DNA of 64,000 bases, from positions 62,001 through 126,000 of the forward strand of contig JBBRYI010000009.1 in the NCBI GenBank assembly GCA_038237805.1, written 5' to 3'. The position numbers and the translations under genes were made by a program. Positions 1 to 8,282 of this stretch are shown here, piece after piece. This DNA comes from JBBQFI01 sp038237805 (GTDB lineage Bacteria; Verrucomicrobiota; Verrucomicrobiia; Chthoniobacterales; UBA10450). The notes under the pieces were generated by a model. The model searched no databases. It worked only from the letters and a program-made list of their open reading frames with translations, and was not told the origin of the DNA. How positions within the stretch are numbered: the stretch's first letter is position 1; every line of letters begins with the position of its first letter.

Positions 1-163
1 GGTGAAATTGCCGGACGGCGTTGAGATGGTTATGCCGGGCGACAACGTGGCGGTCGAAGTGGAATTGATCACACCGATCGCGATGGAAAAGACAATCCGC
101 TTCGCTATTCGCGAAGGCGGTAAAACCGTCGGCGCTGGTCGCGTAAGTGAAATTAACGACTAG
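1..163 (+). CDS. tuf: Elongation factor Tu, C-terminal end (partial)
   Basis: The first full codon is at base 2 and the stop is TAG at 161-163, so about 53 C-terminal residues are seen. They match domain 3 of EF-Tu, with EMVMPGDNV and RFAIREGGKTVGAG. EF-Tu is the GTPase that brings aminoacyl-tRNA to the ribosome; domain 3 contacts the tRNA acceptor arm. The order tuf, tRNA-Trp, secE, nusG, rplK is the common bacterial arrangement and supports the call. The start lies outside the window. Confidence 0.97.
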   Translation, partial: VKLPDGVEMVMPGDNVAVEVELITPIAMEKTIRFAIREGGKTVGAGRVSEIND

Positions 164-186
164 AGTTCGACTGCGCACCAGAACTT

Positions 187-259
187 ACGCCAGTAGCTCA
201 ATTGGTAGAGTTGCGGTCTCCAAAACCGTCGGTTGGGGGTTCGAGTCCCTCCTGGCGTG
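187..259 (+). tRNA. trpT: tRNA-Trp (anticodon CCA)
   Basis: The acceptor stem 187-193 (ACGCCAG) pairs fully with 252-258 (CTGGCGT). The anticodon stem 213-217 pairs with 225-229 around a seven-base loop with CCA at 220-222. The T arm carries GGTTCGAGTCC near 238-248. The 3' CCA is not encoded. It lies between tuf and secE, its usual place in many bacteria, and is probably co-transcribed with them. Confidence 0.96.
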
Positions 260-278
260 TTGTTAAAAGAGAAGAAAA

Positions 279-497
279 ATGATCGGCAAAACCAAAAGCT
301 TTCTTAGCGAAGTAAAGGTAGAGCTGCAAAAAGCCTCCTGGCCGTGGGACCCGAAAGAACGCGGCTTCCGTCGCTATAAGGAGCTGACCGATTCCACCCT
401 TGTCGTCCTCATCGCGATGTTGCTCCTGGGCGGTTACGTTGCGCTCTTTGATTTCATCCTCGTGAACGTGGTGCATTACTTCACTCGTTTTCATTAA
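279..497 (+). CDS. secE: Preprotein translocase subunit SecE
   Basis: A 72-residue protein of the short single-helix SecE type. It has the conserved amphipathic start (FLSEVKVELQKASWP, residues 8-22), in which the K-x-x-x-W-P pattern is diagnostic. One membrane helix follows at about residues 40-64. SecE clamps the SecY channel in the inner membrane. AGAAGAAAA just before the ATG is a plausible ribosome binding site. The gene is 20 bases after the tRNA and two bases before nusG, so it is one operon with nusG. Length is normal for non-enterobacterial SecE. Confidence 0.95.
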   Translation: MIGKTKSFLSEVKVELQKASWPWDPKERGFRRYKELTDSTLVVLIAMLLLGGYVALFDFILVNVVHYFTRFH

Positions 498-499
498 TT

Positions 500-1069
500 A
501 TGCCGCAAACCCTCTCCGCAAAAGATCAGTGGTTCGTCGTGCATGTGCTTTCCGGTCAGGAAAACAAAGTGCGCGAAAATATCGAGAAACGCGTCAAGAC
601 CGAAGAGATGAGTGACGTAATTTTTGAAGTCCTCGTCCCGACCGAGCGCGTTTCGGAAATCAAAAAGGGAAAGAAAAGCGAGACGACGCGAAAGTTTTTC
701 CCCGGCTACCTCATTGTGAACATGCATTTGCTCGATGAGAACAATCAGCTCGTCGGTCGCACCTGGTATTTCATTCGCGACACGCCCGGTGTGATTGGAT
801 TTGCCGGGACGAAAGACAAACCGATCCCGATGCGACAATCGGAAGTCGACAACATGCTCGCGCAAATGAAAGAGCGCGAAGAAAAGGTGAAACCGAAGGT
901 CAGCTTCGAAGTCGGCGAGACGGTCAAGGTTGCAGACGGACCTTTCCAAAATCAGAATGGAATCGTCGAGGAGATCGATCCGGAGCGCGGCAAGCTTCGT
1001 GTATCGGTTACGATCTTTGGGCGCGCCACGCCTGTCGAACTGGAATATTGGCAGGTAGAACGCGGCTAA
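500..1069 (+). CDS. nusG: Transcription termination/antitermination protein NusG
   Basis: A 189-residue protein with the NGN domain at residues 10-125 (WFVVHVLSGQENKV, FPGYLIVNM, PGVIGF) and a C-terminal KOW domain at about 135-185 (GETVKVADGPFQNQNGIV). NusG binds RNA polymerase across the cleft, and its KOW domain contacts Rho or ribosomal protein S10. Length is normal. It begins two bases after secE and lies 43 bases before rplK, as expected for this cluster. Confidence 0.97.
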   Translation: MPQTLSAKDQWFVVHVLSGQENKVRENIEKRVKTEEMSDVIFEVLVPTERVSEIKKGKKSETTRKFFPGYLIVNMHLLDENNQLVGRTWYFIRDTPGVIGFAGTKDKPIPMRQSEVDNMLAQMKEREEKVKPKVSFEVGETVKVADGPFQNQNGIVEEIDPERGKLRVSVTIFGRATPVELEYWQVERG

Positions 1070-1112
1070 GATCGACAAGTACAAGATCGACAATCAATTT
1101 CCCTAACGAACC

Positions 1113-1538
1113 ATGGCAAAAGAAAAAGTAGCAGAAATTAAATTGCAGATTCCGGCCGGACAGGCGAATCCGGCGCCGCCCGTCGGCACCGCGCTCGGAC
1201 CGCGCGGCGTCAACATCATGGCGTTCTGCAAAGAATTTAACGCCGCCACTCAGAAACAGGCCGGCGACATTCTCCCAGTCGTCATCACTGTCTTCAAAGA
1301 CAAGAGTTTCACCTTCATCACCAAATCGCCGCCGGCCGCGATCCTGTTGAAGAAGGCGGCCAACATTGCCGCCGGTTCAAAAGAGCCTAACAAAACCAAA
1401 GTCGGCAAAGTCACGCGCAAGCAAGTCATGGACATCGTGAAAACGAAGGCCAAGGATTTGAATTCGCGCAACGACGAAGCGGCCTTCAGGATCATTGCCG
1501 GCACCGCCCGCCAGATGGGCCTAGAGATCGTCGATTAG
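1113..1538 (+). CDS. rplK: 50S ribosomal protein L11
   Basis: A 141-residue protein with the full L11 fold. The N-terminal domain has LQIPAGQANPAPPVGTALG with the conserved proline-rich loop. The C-terminal rRNA-binding domain has SFTFITKSPPAA and ends GTARQMGLEIVD. L11 forms the GTPase-associated centre with 23S rRNA. ACCATGG holds the start codon, and CCCTAACGA, one base off the window's abundant 9-mer, lies just upstream at 1101-1109. rplA would normally follow within about 50 bases but is absent. Confidence 0.97.
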   Translation: MAKEKVAEIKLQIPAGQANPAPPVGTALGPRGVNIMAFCKEFNAATQKQAGDILPVVITVFKDKSFTFITKSPPAAILLKKAANIAAGSKEPNKTKVGKVTRKQVMDIVKTKAKDLNSRNDEAAFRIIAGTARQMGLEIVD

Positions 1539-1811
1539 ACATGCAGCTTTCACGCGTGAATCATTACGCGTGTGAGAGCACGACATCTGTGGGCTACTGA
1601 TTGCGATGGTTGCAAATCATGCCGAACTATTCACCGCTTTCACAAGTGTCACGGCTATTGCACGCGGTGCTATCCGATCATCTACCGAATCTCTCGTATT
1701 GATCGCGGGCTATATCGACGACGACGGTCGCCGCACGGGAGCCTTTCGACGACCGGAATTCGAAAAAACGCTGAGAATGAACTGGAGGAGATTCGCGAAC
1801 TAGAAGCTCCT
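1539..1811. other. Poorly coding stretch after rplK, where rplA would be expected
   Basis: No reading frame here resembles L1 or any family I know. A short perfect palindrome (TTCACGCGTGAA, about 1549-1560) and a related half (ACGCGTGTGA) follow the rplK stop, but no T-run follows, so it is not a convincing terminator. Three overlapping short frames (ATG 1606, ATG 1619, GTG 1572) are open with ordinary-looking residues that jump between frames. This would fit a decayed, frameshifted gene. It may mark the left edge of the inserted restriction-modification DNA. Confidence 0.4.
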
Positions 1812-2090
1812 GTGAGAAATGGTGCCACCGGAAGCGACATTGAGAACTTATTGATCGCAATCGCGGAGCATGCCCGAGCCAAGCCCGAAAAGTTCGAAGG
1901 TGTCCGACATTTCTTCGACGGTTGCCTCGACGCTGAGCAACGTACCCGGACGTATCACATCATAGCTCAACTCGCGGAAAATCTGCCCGGCCGTCGATTT
2001 GTGCAGTCGAGTTTCGTGCTTAAACAACGTCAGGCCCGAGAAAACGCGGAATTTGATGCTCGGCTGCGAGCGGCCGAAGAAAAGCCGTAG
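1812..2090 (+). CDS. Hypothetical protein or C-terminal remnant of a decayed gene
   Basis: The frame is open from 1572 to 2090, but only the part after about 1770 looks protein-like: acidic, helical and charged at the end (RLRAAEEKP). The start is uncertain. GTG at 1812 is the first reasonable one, but the purine-rich GGAGGAG at 1784-1790 sits too far upstream. I do not recognise a family. It lies just upstream of a ribbon-helix-helix ORF and an R-M system. It could be an accessory gene of that island or a fragment left by its insertion. Confidence 0.35.
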   Translation: MRNGATGSDIENLLIAIAEHARAKPEKFEGVRHFFDGCLDAEQRTRTYHIIAQLAENLPGRRFVQSSFVLKQRQARENAEFDARLRAAEEKP

Positions 2091-2159
2091 TTGGCCTCGC
2101 TGACGATTGCGAAGAAAAATAAGTCGACAAAGCAAACTCAGGCGACTAAGTTCACTTAG

Positions 2160-2345
2160 ATGACTAAGACCTTTCCCGTTCAGCTGCCGGAAGAGCTTCA
2201 TCGAGAATTGAAACATGCCTCGATCGATGATGGAATGTCGCTGCACGATTGGATCGTCAAGACTTTGCAGGAACGCGTCAAGAATGGCGCGCCAAGAAGA
2301 AAGGGCCCCCGAAACAATGTCCGCGCCCAGCGCAACTCCAGTTAA
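2160..2345 (+). CDS. Small ribbon-helix-helix type protein next to the R-M genes
   Basis: A 61-residue basic protein. Residues 4-40 fit a ribbon-helix-helix DNA-binding fold: a short beta strand (FPVQLPEEL), a helix (HRELKHASIDD), a turn, then a second helix (LHDWIVKTLQERV). The tail is rich in Arg and Lys. Proteins of this kind act as operon autorepressors or antitoxins. Its 3' end overlaps the start of the methyltransferase gene in another frame, so the two are probably translated together. The role as regulator of the R-M system is inferred from position only; no toxin gene is visible. Confidence 0.55.
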   Translation: MTKTFPVQLPEELHRELKHASIDDGMSLHDWIVKTLQERVKNGAPRRKGPRNNVRAQRNSS

Positions 2346-3087
2346 ACCGAAAAAGACAAGCCGTGTCGCGCGCGGGATCGCGACGAATGACCTCGTCTTT
2401 TCCGCGTTCACTGGAACTAACGACGAAGTGTTCCCGAACGTGCTGAAGTTATACGTGCCGAGAGGCTCGAAGATTGCGGACGTAACATTTGGACAAGGCG
2501 TCTTCTGGAAGAAAGTCGAGAAGGGCGCGTACAAAGTTCGACCATCGGACATTAAGCTGGGGATCGACTGTCGCGCGTTACCGTACGAGAACGCTTCGTT
2601 CGACTGTGTTGTTTTTGATCCTCCTTACATGCACACCCCCGGGGGTACGGCACACCAGAATCATCAGAACTTCGAACTGTATTACGTCAATAACGGCGCT
2701 TCGACTTCGGAGAAAAAGTATCACGAAGCTGTTCTCGATCTTTATTTTCGCGGTGCAAGGGAAGCCCACCGAGTACTTCGCGCTGGCGGAGTTCTGATTG
2801 CCAAATGTCAGGATGAAGTTTGCGCGAACAAGCAGCGACTCACACATGTCGAGATCATAAATGAGCTGAGTGACATCGGGTTTGTCGTGGAAGATCTGTT
2901 CGTTCTTGTGCGGCGCAACAAACCCGGCGTCAGCCGAATTCTAAAGCAAGTGCACGCGCGGAAAAACCATTCCTATTTTCTGGTATTCCGAAAGCCTACG
3001 CCGACAACGTATCGGCCTCGAAAAAGAAGTGACCAAACGACTTTACGACTATTGGAGGAAACACGTCGTTCAACTTCTCGTAAGTAG
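2317..3087 (+). CDS. DNA methyltransferase (DPPY type) of a type II R-M system
   Basis: About 256 residues from ATG 2317; ATG 2284 is an alternative. It has an AdoMet-binding motif I (ADVTFGQGVFW, about residues 53-63) followed by the catalytic motif IV DPPY at about 101-104. The order I then IV suggests gamma-like organisation, and DPPY is typical of N6-adenine enzymes, though N4-cytosine methylation is possible. A post-DPPY loop rich in His and Asn (HQNHQNFELYY) and a helical part with AHRVLRAGGVLIAKC follow. The gene runs tail to tail into the endonuclease gene, with about 90 bases of 3' overlap. The target site cannot be read from sequence. Confidence 0.85.
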   Translation: MSAPSATPVKPKKTSRVARGIATNDLVFSAFTGTNDEVFPNVLKLYVPRGSKIADVTFGQGVFWKKVEKGAYKVRPSDIKLGIDCRALPYENASFDCVVFDPPYMHTPGGTAHQNHQNFELYYVNNGASTSEKKYHEAVLDLYFRGAREAHRVLRAGGVLIAKCQDEVCANKQRLTHVEIINELSDIGFVVEDLFVLVRRNKPGVSRILKQVHARKNHSYFLVFRKPTPTTYRPRKRSDQTTLRLLEETRRSTSRK

Positions 3088-3856
3088 TCGGGACGTCGAG
3101 ATAGTAAATTCGTTTTAGTTGCGCGATGTGCATCTGGTAGATGCGCCATTGCTCCGGCAGACAAATCTCAATCACTTCTCGCTTAACTGCATCGGTCTTC
3201 GTTTCGGCGAGGATTACCGGCGTGCCAAGAAATCTACCGGTGCCGAAGACACCATCGAGAACGCGCTGATGTGCCCAGACCTGGATGACACGTTCTCGGG
3301 TTGAAGCTTTAATCGGCAGATGAAATTTTGGGCGATCCTTACCGAGATTGAAAATGAAGTCGGTTGGCAGCTGCGTATCCATATCCAAGTTCAGCACTTG
3401 GATGCGCGTCGTCGGATTGACGCGAAGGCGCCAAGCGAACAAATGACTGATCAAATATTCGAGGAATGTTCCCGGCGTTTTCTGATCGCGCTGTTTCGTC
3501 AAATCGATGTAACAGCAAAAGCTGATTGCAACTGTATAAATCAGGTTCGTGAGCTTCTCTGGCGTGAAGCGGCTTAGATCGCGCTTCACCGCGGCCGTAG
3601 CGAACGTTTTCCACTGGCGGTCATCTGGTACGAACTGCTTCGCGTTGACCGCTCGCGAAAAGCGATCTCCAAGCCGGAATGCGAAATATTCCTTTCCTGG
3701 AATTCGCGAGTGAAGCGGTTCGCGATCCGCGTTTGCGAGAAAACTCAGGCAAGCCTCGTAAATTTCACCGATGCGCTTCCGGTTATCTGCACCGCCGATG
3801 TCCGCAGAAAATGATTTCTGAATGGCGGCGTAAGCTTTAAGCGGGACATCCGACAT
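2996..3856 (-). CDS. Putative type II restriction endonuclease (PD-(D/E)xK-like)
   Basis: A 286-residue protein with no close family I can name. Residues 160-190 look like a PD-(D/E)xK nuclease core: PTD at 164-166, a strand, then LPIKASTRER with Lys183, Arg187 and Glu188-Arg189. An upstream helix carries Glu133 (TFLEYL). The K-x-S/T-x-R-x-R arrangement resembles that of CCGG-recognising endonucleases (Cfr10I/Bse634I/NgoMIV group), so a site containing CCGG is a guess. The C-terminal half (ETKTDAVKREVIEICLP, YYLDVPTTY) is unfamiliar. Convergent overlap with a DNA methyltransferase is the strongest support. No frameshift is seen, so it looks intact. Confidence 0.72.
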   Translation of the reverse strand: MSDVPLKAYAAIQKSFSADIGGADNRKRIGEIYEACLSFLANADREPLHSRIPGKEYFAFRLGDRFSRAVNAKQFVPDDRQWKTFATAAVKRDLSRFTPEKLTNLIYTVAISFCCYIDLTKQRDQKTPGTFLEYLISHLFAWRLRVNPTTRIQVLNLDMDTQLPTDFIFNLGKDRPKFHLPIKASTRERVIQVWAHQRVLDGVFGTGRFLGTPVILAETKTDAVKREVIEICLPEQWRIYQMHIAQLKRIYYLDVPTTYEKLNDVFPPIVVKSFGHFFFEADTLSA

Positions 3857-3897
3857 GTCGTGAATATTGCGTTAACGATAGTTGAGTCGCGCAGTTT

Positions 3898-5604
3898 TCA
3901 CCGAGATGCAAGATCACGCACTTTGTCGCGCTCGCCCAGATACTCCCACCGCTGCAACACGATCGGGACGTTGCCGTTTTTCCAAACAAAATCGTGGAAG
4001 GCGCGGAGGCTAAATTTCTCTCCCTGCTGCATTCGCGCTTCGGCAAGAAAATTTGTGATTTGCAGTTTACCGATCTGATACGTGATCGCCTGGCCCGGAC
4101 CGGTGGAGAAAGCGATTGCTTCCTGGCGCGCGGTGGCTGAGTCCATCGGGACTTTTTGCTCGAGATATTTCGCAGCCTGGTCGAGCGTGAATTCGCCGAG
4201 CGCGAGTTTCACGTCCACTTCCACGCGCAGTGCACGCAGACGCATGAAATTATAAATGATCTCGCGCGTGTGCGGACTGTCATCGAACAATCCGGCCTGC
4301 AACATCATTTCCTCGGCATAGAAGCCGATTCCTTCGTTCGCACCCGAATCGTAATAATGACGACGGATCGTGTCTTCGTGTTTCCAGGAAAGACAAAGTT
4401 GAAAATAGTGACCTGGAATTCCTTCGTGCACGGTGATCGGTCGCGGATCCTGCGCGGTCGCGCGCCAGAAATAACCGAGATTGGGTGAGGGCGGATCGAG
4501 ATAGCGGATGCAGTCTTCTTTTAAACGCGACGGCGAAGTGAAGTCGTCCAATTCCCCGAATCCTTCGAGCGCGTGTAAATACCCGGGCATCGGCCGAAAC
4601 GTGTAGTGTTGCACCCAATCGGGAACGGTGAGTATGCCGTGTTGGTCAAGAAACTTGCGAATCTCCGATTCCTTTGCCGCGGTGTCTTTTATCCAGCCGT
4701 CAGTATCTTTTACCAATGAAAGTGGAGGGACGTTGCGATTGCGCTCTTTCTCGTAGGTCTCGAATGCAACCGCGCGATTCCATTCTTGTCGGCCCATCGC
4801 CAAAATTTCTTCTGGAGACCAGGGATAGAGTGCGACGTTTTTGAGAAAGAAGATGTAAGCATCGCGGCCGAGTGCGGTTTCGTTAGGCAGCGACGGCAAC
4901 CACTCCTGCAATTTTTGCCGAAAGTGTTCGAGCGCGTCCGAGGCGCGATCTGTCGCTCCGTTTAACTCGTCTTGCTTCAGCGTTGTCGATCTGATCAACG
5001 CGCTCGCCATTTCACGCAGACGTGGTCGGATATTTTCAAGCGCTTGAATTGCAACACTGGCAAACGGCGACGGCGGCCTAACGAGGTTCGCTTCGCCTTC
5101 CTGCAAAATAGCCGGAATATTTTTGATGCGCGCGACGATCTCGCGGCTACGTCCTTCGTCGTAGGGCGCCGGAATAGTCAATACTTCGACTAATGGCGTG
5201 ACCGTCTGCTCAATGTAAAAGTTGGGATCGCGTCTCCACCGTGGATTGATGTCGAGTTCCCAGCGCACCCGGGACAAAGCGGAACCGATCAGCCGATAAT
5301 CAACTTGTTTCGGAATCGGCCATCGGCTGCTCTCGATTTTTTTCCATCGCGCTTCAAACTCAGCCAACTCCACGTGGTATTTGTCGATGCTGGCTCGCGA
5401 CCAATCGCGCATCCCGCCCGGGCGCTCGATTCGGTTTACATCGTCCGCGGTGAATGGCGCGTATTTCGCGCGCCAGGTCCAGAAATCCGCAGCTAGTATC
5501 TCCAAATCGCGGTTACTCGTATCGGCAGCCGCGGACGTTTGGCAATTTGCGCTGGAAATTAATGCAACTGTAAACAGAATTGATGCGATCGGTTTGTTTT
5601 TCAC
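3898..5604 (-). CDS. DUF885 family secreted metallopeptidase-like protein
   Basis: A 568-residue protein with an N-terminal signal peptide (about residues 1-27, hydrophobic core ASILFTVALISS). The DUF885 hallmark VHEGIPGHYFQL lies at about residues 388-400, an HExxxGH zinc-site-like motif. GIGFYAEEMM, about 30 residues later, could supply the downstream Glu. The family is thought to be periplasmic or extracellular peptidases; the substrate is unknown. It is monocistronic and divergent from the next gene. Two exact copies of the 9-mer motif lie inside it, read as LPNE and LVR. Length is normal. Confidence 0.85.
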   Translation of the reverse strand: MKNKPIASILFTVALISSANCQTSAAADTSNRDLEILAADFWTWRAKYAPFTADDVNRIERPGGMRDWSRASIDKYHVELAEFEARWKKIESSRWPIPKQVDYRLIGSALSRVRWELDINPRWRRDPNFYIEQTVTPLVEVLTIPAPYDEGRSREIVARIKNIPAILQEGEANLVRPPSPFASVAIQALENIRPRLREMASALIRSTTLKQDELNGATDRASDALEHFRQKLQEWLPSLPNETALGRDAYIFFLKNVALYPWSPEEILAMGRQEWNRAVAFETYEKERNRNVPPLSLVKDTDGWIKDTAAKESEIRKFLDQHGILTVPDWVQHYTFRPMPGYLHALEGFGELDDFTSPSRLKEDCIRYLDPPSPNLGYFWRATAQDPRPITVHEGIPGHYFQLCLSWKHEDTIRRHYYDSGANEGIGFYAEEMMLQAGLFDDSPHTREIIYNFMRLRALRVEVDVKLALGEFTLDQAAKYLEQKVPMDSATARQEAIAFSTGPGQAITYQIGKLQITNFLAEARMQQGEKFSLRAFHDFVWKNGNVPIVLQRWEYLGERDKVRDLASR

Positions 5605-5708
5605 GGATACGGTTTTCAGACACCGTGCACAAATCTATGTGTGCTTTACAACTCGGAAATTTACAGACGGCGATGTAGCCTTAGGCCCGTGCTAATTTCG
5701 CTTAACGT

Positions 5709-6188
5709 ATGGTTGGTTCGGTCCAGATGATAAAACGCGCCAGTCACGTCGGCGACAAAGGCGAGGGTCTTGTTTTAGTCATCGTTATGCTCGCCATCCT
5801 CGGCGGGGCCGGCTGGTATCTTTACTCCAGTCGCCACAATTCCGAAAAAGAAGGCTGGGCTTACGCGCGCGAAATAGCGGAGCACATTGCCTTACAAAGG
5901 GACGCGCGTTTCATCGATCTAAATCTTTCCTCTCGAGCGGAGGTCGAAATGCCACCTTCCTTCCGCGAACGAATCCTGACGCACCTTGGAGAGTTAGGTG
6001 CTCCTAACAAACGAATCAACATCACCGGCAAGGTTACTTTCAGCTCTTACTTCTTTGAGCCGCATGGCTCCTTCCGCGCTGAAATCAACTTTCCCGCGCG
6101 ACCCGTCTACTTGGATATCTCGATCTCTCCCAGCCGTGGACCCTGGCAGATTGACGCGCTCAACCTGACTTGGAACCCAGCGTTTTGA
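5709..6188 (+). CDS. Hypothetical membrane-anchored protein
   Basis: A 159-residue protein with a single N-terminal membrane helix at about residues 20-40 (LVLVIVMLAILGGAGWYLY), then a soluble part probably outside the cytoplasm. A second start at 5727 (MIKRAS) would remove six residues and is equally plausible. The C-terminal part (ITGKVTFSSYFFEPHGSF) looks like a small beta-rich domain. I do not recognise a family. Its 3' end overlaps the following DUF2723 gene by 19 bases, suggesting a shared transcript. Confidence 0.65.
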   Translation: MVGSVQMIKRASHVGDKGEGLVLVIVMLAILGGAGWYLYSSRHNSEKEGWAYAREIAEHIALQRDARFIDLNLSSRAEVEMPPSFRERILTHLGELGAPNKRINITGKVTFSSYFFEPHGSFRAEINFPARPVYLDISISPSRGPWQIDALNLTWNPAF

Positions 6189-8254
6189 AGCAGCTCCTCA
6201 AGCCCGAGTTTTTTTATTCGGGCGCGGTCTTCTTCGTTTCGCTTCTGCTATATACTTTCACGCTGGCGCCGACCGTTACGCTCGTAGATAGCGGCGAATT
6301 AATTGTCGCAGCGCATTTTCTCGGCGTGCCGCATCCGCCAGGTTTTCCGCTTTACATGGTCCTAACCCACTTAGCGTCGCTTGTTCCCATTGGAAACATC
6401 GCGCAGCGGATCCACTTCGCTTCAGCGCTTTTCGCCGCGCTGGCCGCGGCGCTTATTACGCTGGTGATTGCAGAGTTTTTTAAAACTCGTGTCTGCGTTG
6501 AGGGCCAGCGAAAGCTAAAAAAGAAAAGAGGAGCTCAAACGAAGCGGCTGCCTCCTGCCGTTAATTCTTCCTTCATAACTCTTCTTCCTGCATTTGCCGC
6601 CGGCTTGCTCATGGCCTTTTCGCGGACGCTGTGGTCTTACGCGACGATCGCTGAAGTATATACGCTCAACGCGCTACTCATCGCAGTTATCTTTTGGCTC
6701 ATGATTAACTGGCGTCGAAGGATAATGGACACTGACAGAAGGACTGCTTCAAAGCGACCTCCTATCATCCGTGACCATGACTGGTTGCTTTACCTCGCGG
6801 CGGGAGTCTTCGGACTGGCGCTGGGTGTTCATCATGTGACGGTCGCATTGATGTTGCCTGCACTAGCGCTGCTTGTTTGGACAACACAAGGTCCGCAATT
6901 TTTCGTAAGTAGGCGGTTTTTGTACGCTGCGGTTTTATCATTCGCGGCGCTGATTGCTGTTTATAGCTACCTGCCGATTTCTGCTTCCCGGGCGCCAATA
7001 ATAAACTGGGGTGACCCGCATTCGCTCCAGGCGATTTGGGCGCATATCACGGGCAAACAATACCAGGTGTTCTTATCGTTCGACGCAAAGGTAGCCGGGA
7101 ACCAACTAATCGAATTCGGCAAGCTCCTTCTTCGTGAGTTTGGCCCGTGGTGGTTCCCGGTAGCGCTGGGCCTGGCCATTGTCGGTTTCGCGGATCTACT
7201 TAAACGGGATAGAGCGACCTTCTGGTTTCTTGCTTTGATAGTAATAAGCGACGTCGCCTATGGTGTCAGTTACTTTATTGCAGAAGACAAGGACGCGTAT
7301 TATCTGCCAGCCTTTATCGCGTTGGCTATCGCCAGCGCTTTCGGTTTACGGACGTTGCTCAGCCTGCGTTTCGTTAAACGAGAATCGCCAATTGCGCTGT
7401 CCCTAGTGACAGCAGTTCTCATTTTGCTCGCGCCCGGAGCTGCGCTTGCATCTAACTGGCCTTTTGATAATCGCCGCCACTATTTTATAGCCCATGATTA
7501 CGTGGAAAATATCCTCGGGTCGATGGAGCGCGGTGGTCTGTTACTGACGCTAGACTGGCAGGTCGCTTCTCCCATGCTTTACGCCCGTGAAATCGAACAC
7601 CTGCGTCCTGATGTAAAGGTTGTGGATATTAACCTGCTTAGACGTTTGTGGTACTTTGATTATCTCAACCGCGCCTATCCTGACTTGATTGAGCGATCGC
7701 ATGACAAAGTGAACAGCTTTGTCGCGGAGCTAAGACAATGGAATAACGATCCGAAATCCTACGCCAATGACACGAATCTTACGCAGAGGATCGCATCGAA
7801 ATTCCAAAATATGATTGTCTCTTTCGTAACGAAGGAAAACGAAGTCGCGCCTGCTTATGTTACTAATGACATTCTGTTTCAAACAGAACCGGAAGAGAAG
7901 GAACTAGCTCAGTGGCTGAGCAAGCAATACCAGCTTGTGCCGCATGGTCTTATCTTCAAGCTGGAGAAAGATCGAGGTTTTCGCGATCCGGGTCCGCTTT
8001 CTTTGCAAACGCGCGGGCTCGCTGACGGAACAGTGAAGTTTGAACCGGACGATGTAGTGAGCCTCAAGCTATTGCCAGTTTACAAAACCATGCTCGTCAA
8101 TCGCGGACGTTACTTTTCCTTTTTCAATCAGCCTGAGCGTGCAATTGAAAGTTTTACTAACGCGCTTGCCCTCGATCCGAAGCTCGAGTTGGCTCGGGAA
8201 GGGTTAAGCGAAAGCTTGGAGAAGATGCGGAAGCCGAACGGCTCTTCGCCCTGA
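6170..8254 (+). CDS. DUF2723 family membrane glycosyltransferase-like protein with TPR tail
   Basis: A 694-residue protein. The N-terminal half has about ten membrane helices and the DUF2723 signature: an acidic loop after the first helix (LVDSGELIVAAHFLGVPHPP) followed by PGFPLYMVLTHLAS. DUF2723 is related to protein O-mannosyltransferases, which use polyprenyl-phosphate sugars on the outer face of the inner membrane; the substrate here is unknown. After the membrane part comes a soluble region and a C-terminal TPR-like unit (residues 640-685, ERAIESFTNALALDPK). The start is TTG at 6170, inside the preceding gene; TTG 6185 is an alternative. Confidence 0.82.
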   Translation: MEPSVLKQLLKPEFFYSGAVFFVSLLLYTFTLAPTVTLVDSGELIVAAHFLGVPHPPGFPLYMVLTHLASLVPIGNIAQRIHFASALFAALAAALITLVIAEFFKTRVCVEGQRKLKKKRGAQTKRLPPAVNSSFITLLPAFAAGLLMAFSRTLWSYATIAEVYTLNALLIAVIFWLMINWRRRIMDTDRRTASKRPPIIRDHDWLLYLAAGVFGLALGVHHVTVALMLPALALLVWTTQGPQFFVSRRFLYAAVLSFAALIAVYSYLPISASRAPIINWGDPHSLQAIWAHITGKQYQVFLSFDAKVAGNQLIEFGKLLLREFGPWWFPVALGLAIVGFADLLKRDRATFWFLALIVISDVAYGVSYFIAEDKDAYYLPAFIALAIASAFGLRTLLSLRFVKRESPIALSLVTAVLILLAPGAALASNWPFDNRRHYFIAHDYVENILGSMERGGLLLTLDWQVASPMLYAREIEHLRPDVKVVDINLLRRLWYFDYLNRAYPDLIERSHDKVNSFVAELRQWNNDPKSYANDTNLTQRIASKFQNMIVSFVTKENEVAPAYVTNDILFQTEPEEKELAQWLSKQYQLVPHGLIFKLEKDRGFRDPGPLSLQTRGLADGTVKFEPDDVVSLKLLPVYKTMLVNRGRYFSFFNQPERAIESFTNALALDPKLELAREGLSESLEKMRKPNGSSP

Positions 8255-8282
8255 AGAATACACTAGCATTTCCGCCTCTCGG

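Noticed and set aside
1546..1576. Possible terminator after rplK
   Set aside because: The hairpin is short and has no T-run; the palindrome TTCACGCGTGAA may be chance or an insertion scar.
2160..2345. A complete toxin-antitoxin pair at the R-M island
   Set aside because: Only the ribbon-helix-helix side is visible; the neighbour is a methyltransferase, not a toxin.
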